Below, piece by piece: positions 61,585-64,000 of a stretch of DNA of 64,000 bases. The DNA lies in assembly GCA_963971575.1 (NCBI GenBank), contig OZ020618.1:2501-66500 (forward strand). Direction: 5' to 3'. Position numbers and translations under genes: made by a program. This stretch comes from Liopterus haemorrhoidalis. Lineage: Eukaryota; Arthropoda; Insecta; Coleoptera; Dytiscidae. Within the stretch, counting starts at the first letter, position 1; each line of letters starts with the position of its first letter. A model generated the notes under the pieces. That model was given only the letters and a program-made list of their open reading frames with translations, ran no database searches and had not been told where the DNA came from.

Positions 61585-61831
61585 AAGGCCCGGTCTTTCC
61601 ACCTTCAGGTGAACCTCTAGCTGACAGTCTGACAGTTGAGGTTATGTGATACTTTCTGTGCTGAACAGATGCCATCCCGTCTTTCATTACAAATTTATCT
61701 GACGGATAATGAGACTGACCTATTGAATTCACCGATTGTTAATGACATTTATGCAGCAGATGAAGTTCCAGATAACCTTATCTGTCAGACAGTTACCTAG
61801 AGGTTTACCTGAAGTTGGAGAGACCCGGCCT
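61585..61831. mobile_element. MITE-like element with 62-bp inverted termini
   Basis: The left arm (61586-61647, starting GGCCCGGTCTTTCCACCTTC) and the right arm (61769-61830, ending GAGAGACCCGGCC) are inverted copies. They share TTCAGGTRAACCTCTAG, CAGTCTGACAG and GAGGTTAT / ATAACCTTAT. The total is about 247 bp with no transposase, which fits a miniature inverted-repeat transposable element. Target-site duplication is unclear. The 113-codon minus-strand frame 61391-61732 overlaps half of it and is probably spurious. Confidence 0.75.
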
Positions 61832-62070
61832 CAATAAATTATTATTTTGAAAGTATCTTACCGAAGACTGCTGGTCCATCCAGGTCAATCGTAGGTCTCC
61901 ACAGCTCCCAATCAGTGTCGTGTAGCATTTTTGAGTACTAGTGCCTTCAGGAGATACCTAAAAAATAAAAATAAATTACAAAATTGTCAGCTTGAACTTA
62001 CAATTTGATTAAAAAATGTCGTATAAAAAAAAGTATTAAAAATTGAATTGAAAATGCATACTAAAAATTT

Positions 62071-62405
62071 ATCCAGTCAGCCTTAGTAAATTAACGTCCA
62101 GTTCAAATAAGAATGCAGTTGGTAGTTAACGCTGCAAAACGAAAACGACTTACAGCAAATACTATATATATAATTTTATATATATATATAAAATGAATTC
62201 TTTGAAAATTTAAATAAATAAGACGATAACAATTAGATTATCGACACAAATGCCATATCTAGTTATTTTGAATTTGAAATATTAATTTTTAAAAATTATA
62301 TAAAATATTTAAAAATGGTTTAAAGACCCAAACACAATGATTATTTCACCAGAATTAATGTCTGTAATAAATAATGTAACCATTATTTTGACAAGTATTG
62401 TTAAT
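62071..62405. repeat. 330-bp direct repeat, right copy
   Basis: Second copy of 59931-60250. The hairpin is damaged here (GATTATCG replaces GGTTATCG), and a longer TA tract is present (62165-62191). Confidence 0.8.
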
Positions 62406-62409
62406 TGTA

Positions 62410-63635
62410 AATTTGTCTGCGCGCTAAGCCAATCAAAATTAGGCGAAAATAGCTCATATATCCAGATCTAGTCTTAAAGTAACCAGGTCTAGTTTCGTAT
62501 TACAAAATGAGACAGATTATATATTAATAAATAAAAAAAAAACACTCACCATAAGCACAAAATCTCCTAGCAACCCTCCACCAACCCACTTCTTGGAAGT
62601 CCAATCTTAATTTTTCAAATTGAACACAAGTTGAAGTTTATCAACGAAACAGCTTAAATCTAAAATAAATAAATAAAATAAAAATCCAAAAGTCCAAACT
62701 CAATTTTTTGTTTACAAAAACCGATCAATTGCGGAAATATTGCGCTTCTAAAATTATTAACAAAAATATACATTTTAAAAATACTATTAAAGTCCGACTC
62801 ACATATATCTGAACCGCAATCGAACGTTCATTTGCTGACATTAGACCTAACACCACTATCAACAATAATTTTTTTAACAAATTCAAACACTAGCCCGACT
62901 GTTAAAATTTTTTCCAGTTTCAGACCGATCACTAGCGGATAAAATTCCAAGCTACCGGTCAACATTATTATTCAAAAAATACAGATAAAATATAAAATAT
63001 TATGCAACTATATCAATCCCGTATTAAATTTATTAGTTAAATAAATTTAATTAAAAATCCCTATTTAGTTCGAACTTGTTAAAAATTGTCAAGTCTTATC
63101 AAAATATCAGACATAGCACTCATTAAGAACTCATTAATATCGGAAATATTTTAATCCCTTATAAATTTCTTCAAGGTTAATATTATATAACTAATATTGC
63201 GTATTAAAATTTACAATATATACGTAAAAATAATTGAAAAAAATGCCTAGAAAGCCTATTTTTTTAAAAAAATATATAATTCCTACCTTTCTCAAATTTT
63301 TTTGTAGCAACCACAGGATGCAGGATAATTTTAAATATCCTTTCAGCAACTTCCAAACATTCATTTGGCTTTTTCCAAACATCCAGGCACTAAATTTTAT
63401 TTTGTTTTAAATAAAAACTTCATAAAACATTTTTTATAAATATTAAAACGTCGTGAAACGTTTTTTTTTTCCTCACAAATTTTAAAAAATTATGATTTGT
63501 TATAATATTCTTTTAAACTAATAAAAAAATAATTTAATTTTGTTTTAAAACTATAAATTTTGTTGTTTAAACACTTTAATTAACTTAAAAATATTTTTTA
63601 AAACTTTTTTAAAGTTTTAGTAAACTTAAACGGAA
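62410..63635. other. AT-rich stretch without recognised features
   Basis: Strongly AT-rich. A 63-codon minus-strand frame (63191-63382) is low-complexity and unrecognised. No tandem structure or match elsewhere in the window. Confidence 0.45.
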
Positions 63636-63785
63636 GATCACCCAGGAGTAACTGCGTTGAGGACGCGCAGTGCATCTCAGCAGAGAGAGTTAGTTACGCT
63701 CTAGGACATGCAGAGAGCGCACTAATCGGACGAAGCTTGTGTGGACGCCGTCCAAATGAATGGCTTAGATGGCGTTTTATATTCT
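63636..63785. other. GC-richer island of about 150 bp
   Basis: From GGAAGATCACCCAGGAG to GGCTTAGATGGCGTTT the composition is much less AT-biased than its surroundings. It contains CTGCGT...ACGCGCAG and GAGAGCGCAC. It could be an exon, a promoter-proximal island or a repeat fragment. No long frame is present. Confidence 0.4.
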
Positions 63786-64000
63786 TGTGAAATGTTAATT
63801 TTTTTTAAACTGTATAAAAAAAAGAAAAAATAAATTAATTAATCAGAAATAGTGAAGCTTATAATAAACAGCGAAAAATTCCTAAGTGTAAAAGTTCATT
63901 CTCAGTTTGGTTAAACTTTATATTAAAATTTTCATTTAAAAAAAGTTAAAAGTTTACTATTTTTAACCAAATTACAGTGTAAATCTTTATTTATTCAGGT
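63786..64000. other. AT-rich end of window
   Basis: No features recognised. Confidence 0.4.

Noticed and set aside
61391..61732. 113-codon minus-strand frame
   Set aside because: It runs across half of the MITE-like element and into adjacent AT-rich sequence; no domain recognised.
59931..62405. LTR retrotransposon
   Set aside because: The 330-bp direct repeats lack TG...CA termini, and no primer-binding site, polypurine tract or gag/pol frame lies between them.

Overview
This window looks like the left end of an arthropod, probably insect, chromosome. It opens with an uninterrupted (CCTAA)n tract, the C-rich strand of the TTAGG telomere repeat found in most insects and several other arthropods. 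It then runs through about 60 kb of repeat-dominated subtelomeric DNA. Base composition is AT-rich, (TAA)/(ATT) tracts and tRNA-derived elements are frequent, and there are no operons or Shine-Dalgarno-like spacing. The sequence alone does not let me name the insect order. I found no intact protein-coding gene. Nearly every open frame is a shadow of a tandem repeat or sits inside a dispersed repeat.

Layout from the telomere inward: 1-117, pure telomere repeats. 111-3590, a composite array in which each CCTAAC motif is followed by a T-run and TCGGCAAA, with direct-repeat offsets of 975 and 1224 bp. 3590-3835, a decayed derivative with 51-bp subrepeats. 3850-4145, three 102-bp repeats. 4146-25169, about 135 copies of a 155-bp satellite containing a 19-bp hyphenated palindrome and multi-kilobase internal duplications. 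25180-26248, dispersed repeats (here called repeat A and repeat B) plus a short unique stretch. 26249-31003, about 40 copies of a 118-bp satellite with a 590-bp five-unit higher-order repeat. 31004-32673, AT-rich DNA with a retroelement remnant and a strong 84-nt hairpin.

From 32674 to about 53600 there is a tandem segmental duplication: copy 1 (32674-38629, 5956 bp, lacking about 1.38 kb), copy 2 (38630-45916, 7287 bp), copy 3 (45917-53229, 7313 bp) and the start of a fourth. Each unit carries a pair of repeat B elements, a tRNA-derived SINE head, a second tRNA-like segment, cagacagacag-type modules, a 147-bp minisatellite and a fragment resembling the C-terminal end of a non-LTR retrotransposon protein. 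From 53600 to 56850 is a second, roughly 1.7-kb, tandem duplication containing two more copies of the 84-nt hairpin.

56850-64000 is the least repetitive part. It has a GC-richer unidentified segment (57120-58080), a diverged four-module repeat (58855-59300), a 330-bp direct repeat pair 2140 bp apart, a nested-palindrome foldback element (61245-61396) and a MITE-like element with 62-bp inverted termini (61585-61831).

There is no gene pathway to describe. The story is repeat turnover near a chromosome end: pure telomere, degraded telomere, satellites, tandem segmental duplications, then scattered mobile-element debris. Copy counts in the long near-identical arrays depend on the assembly being correct.
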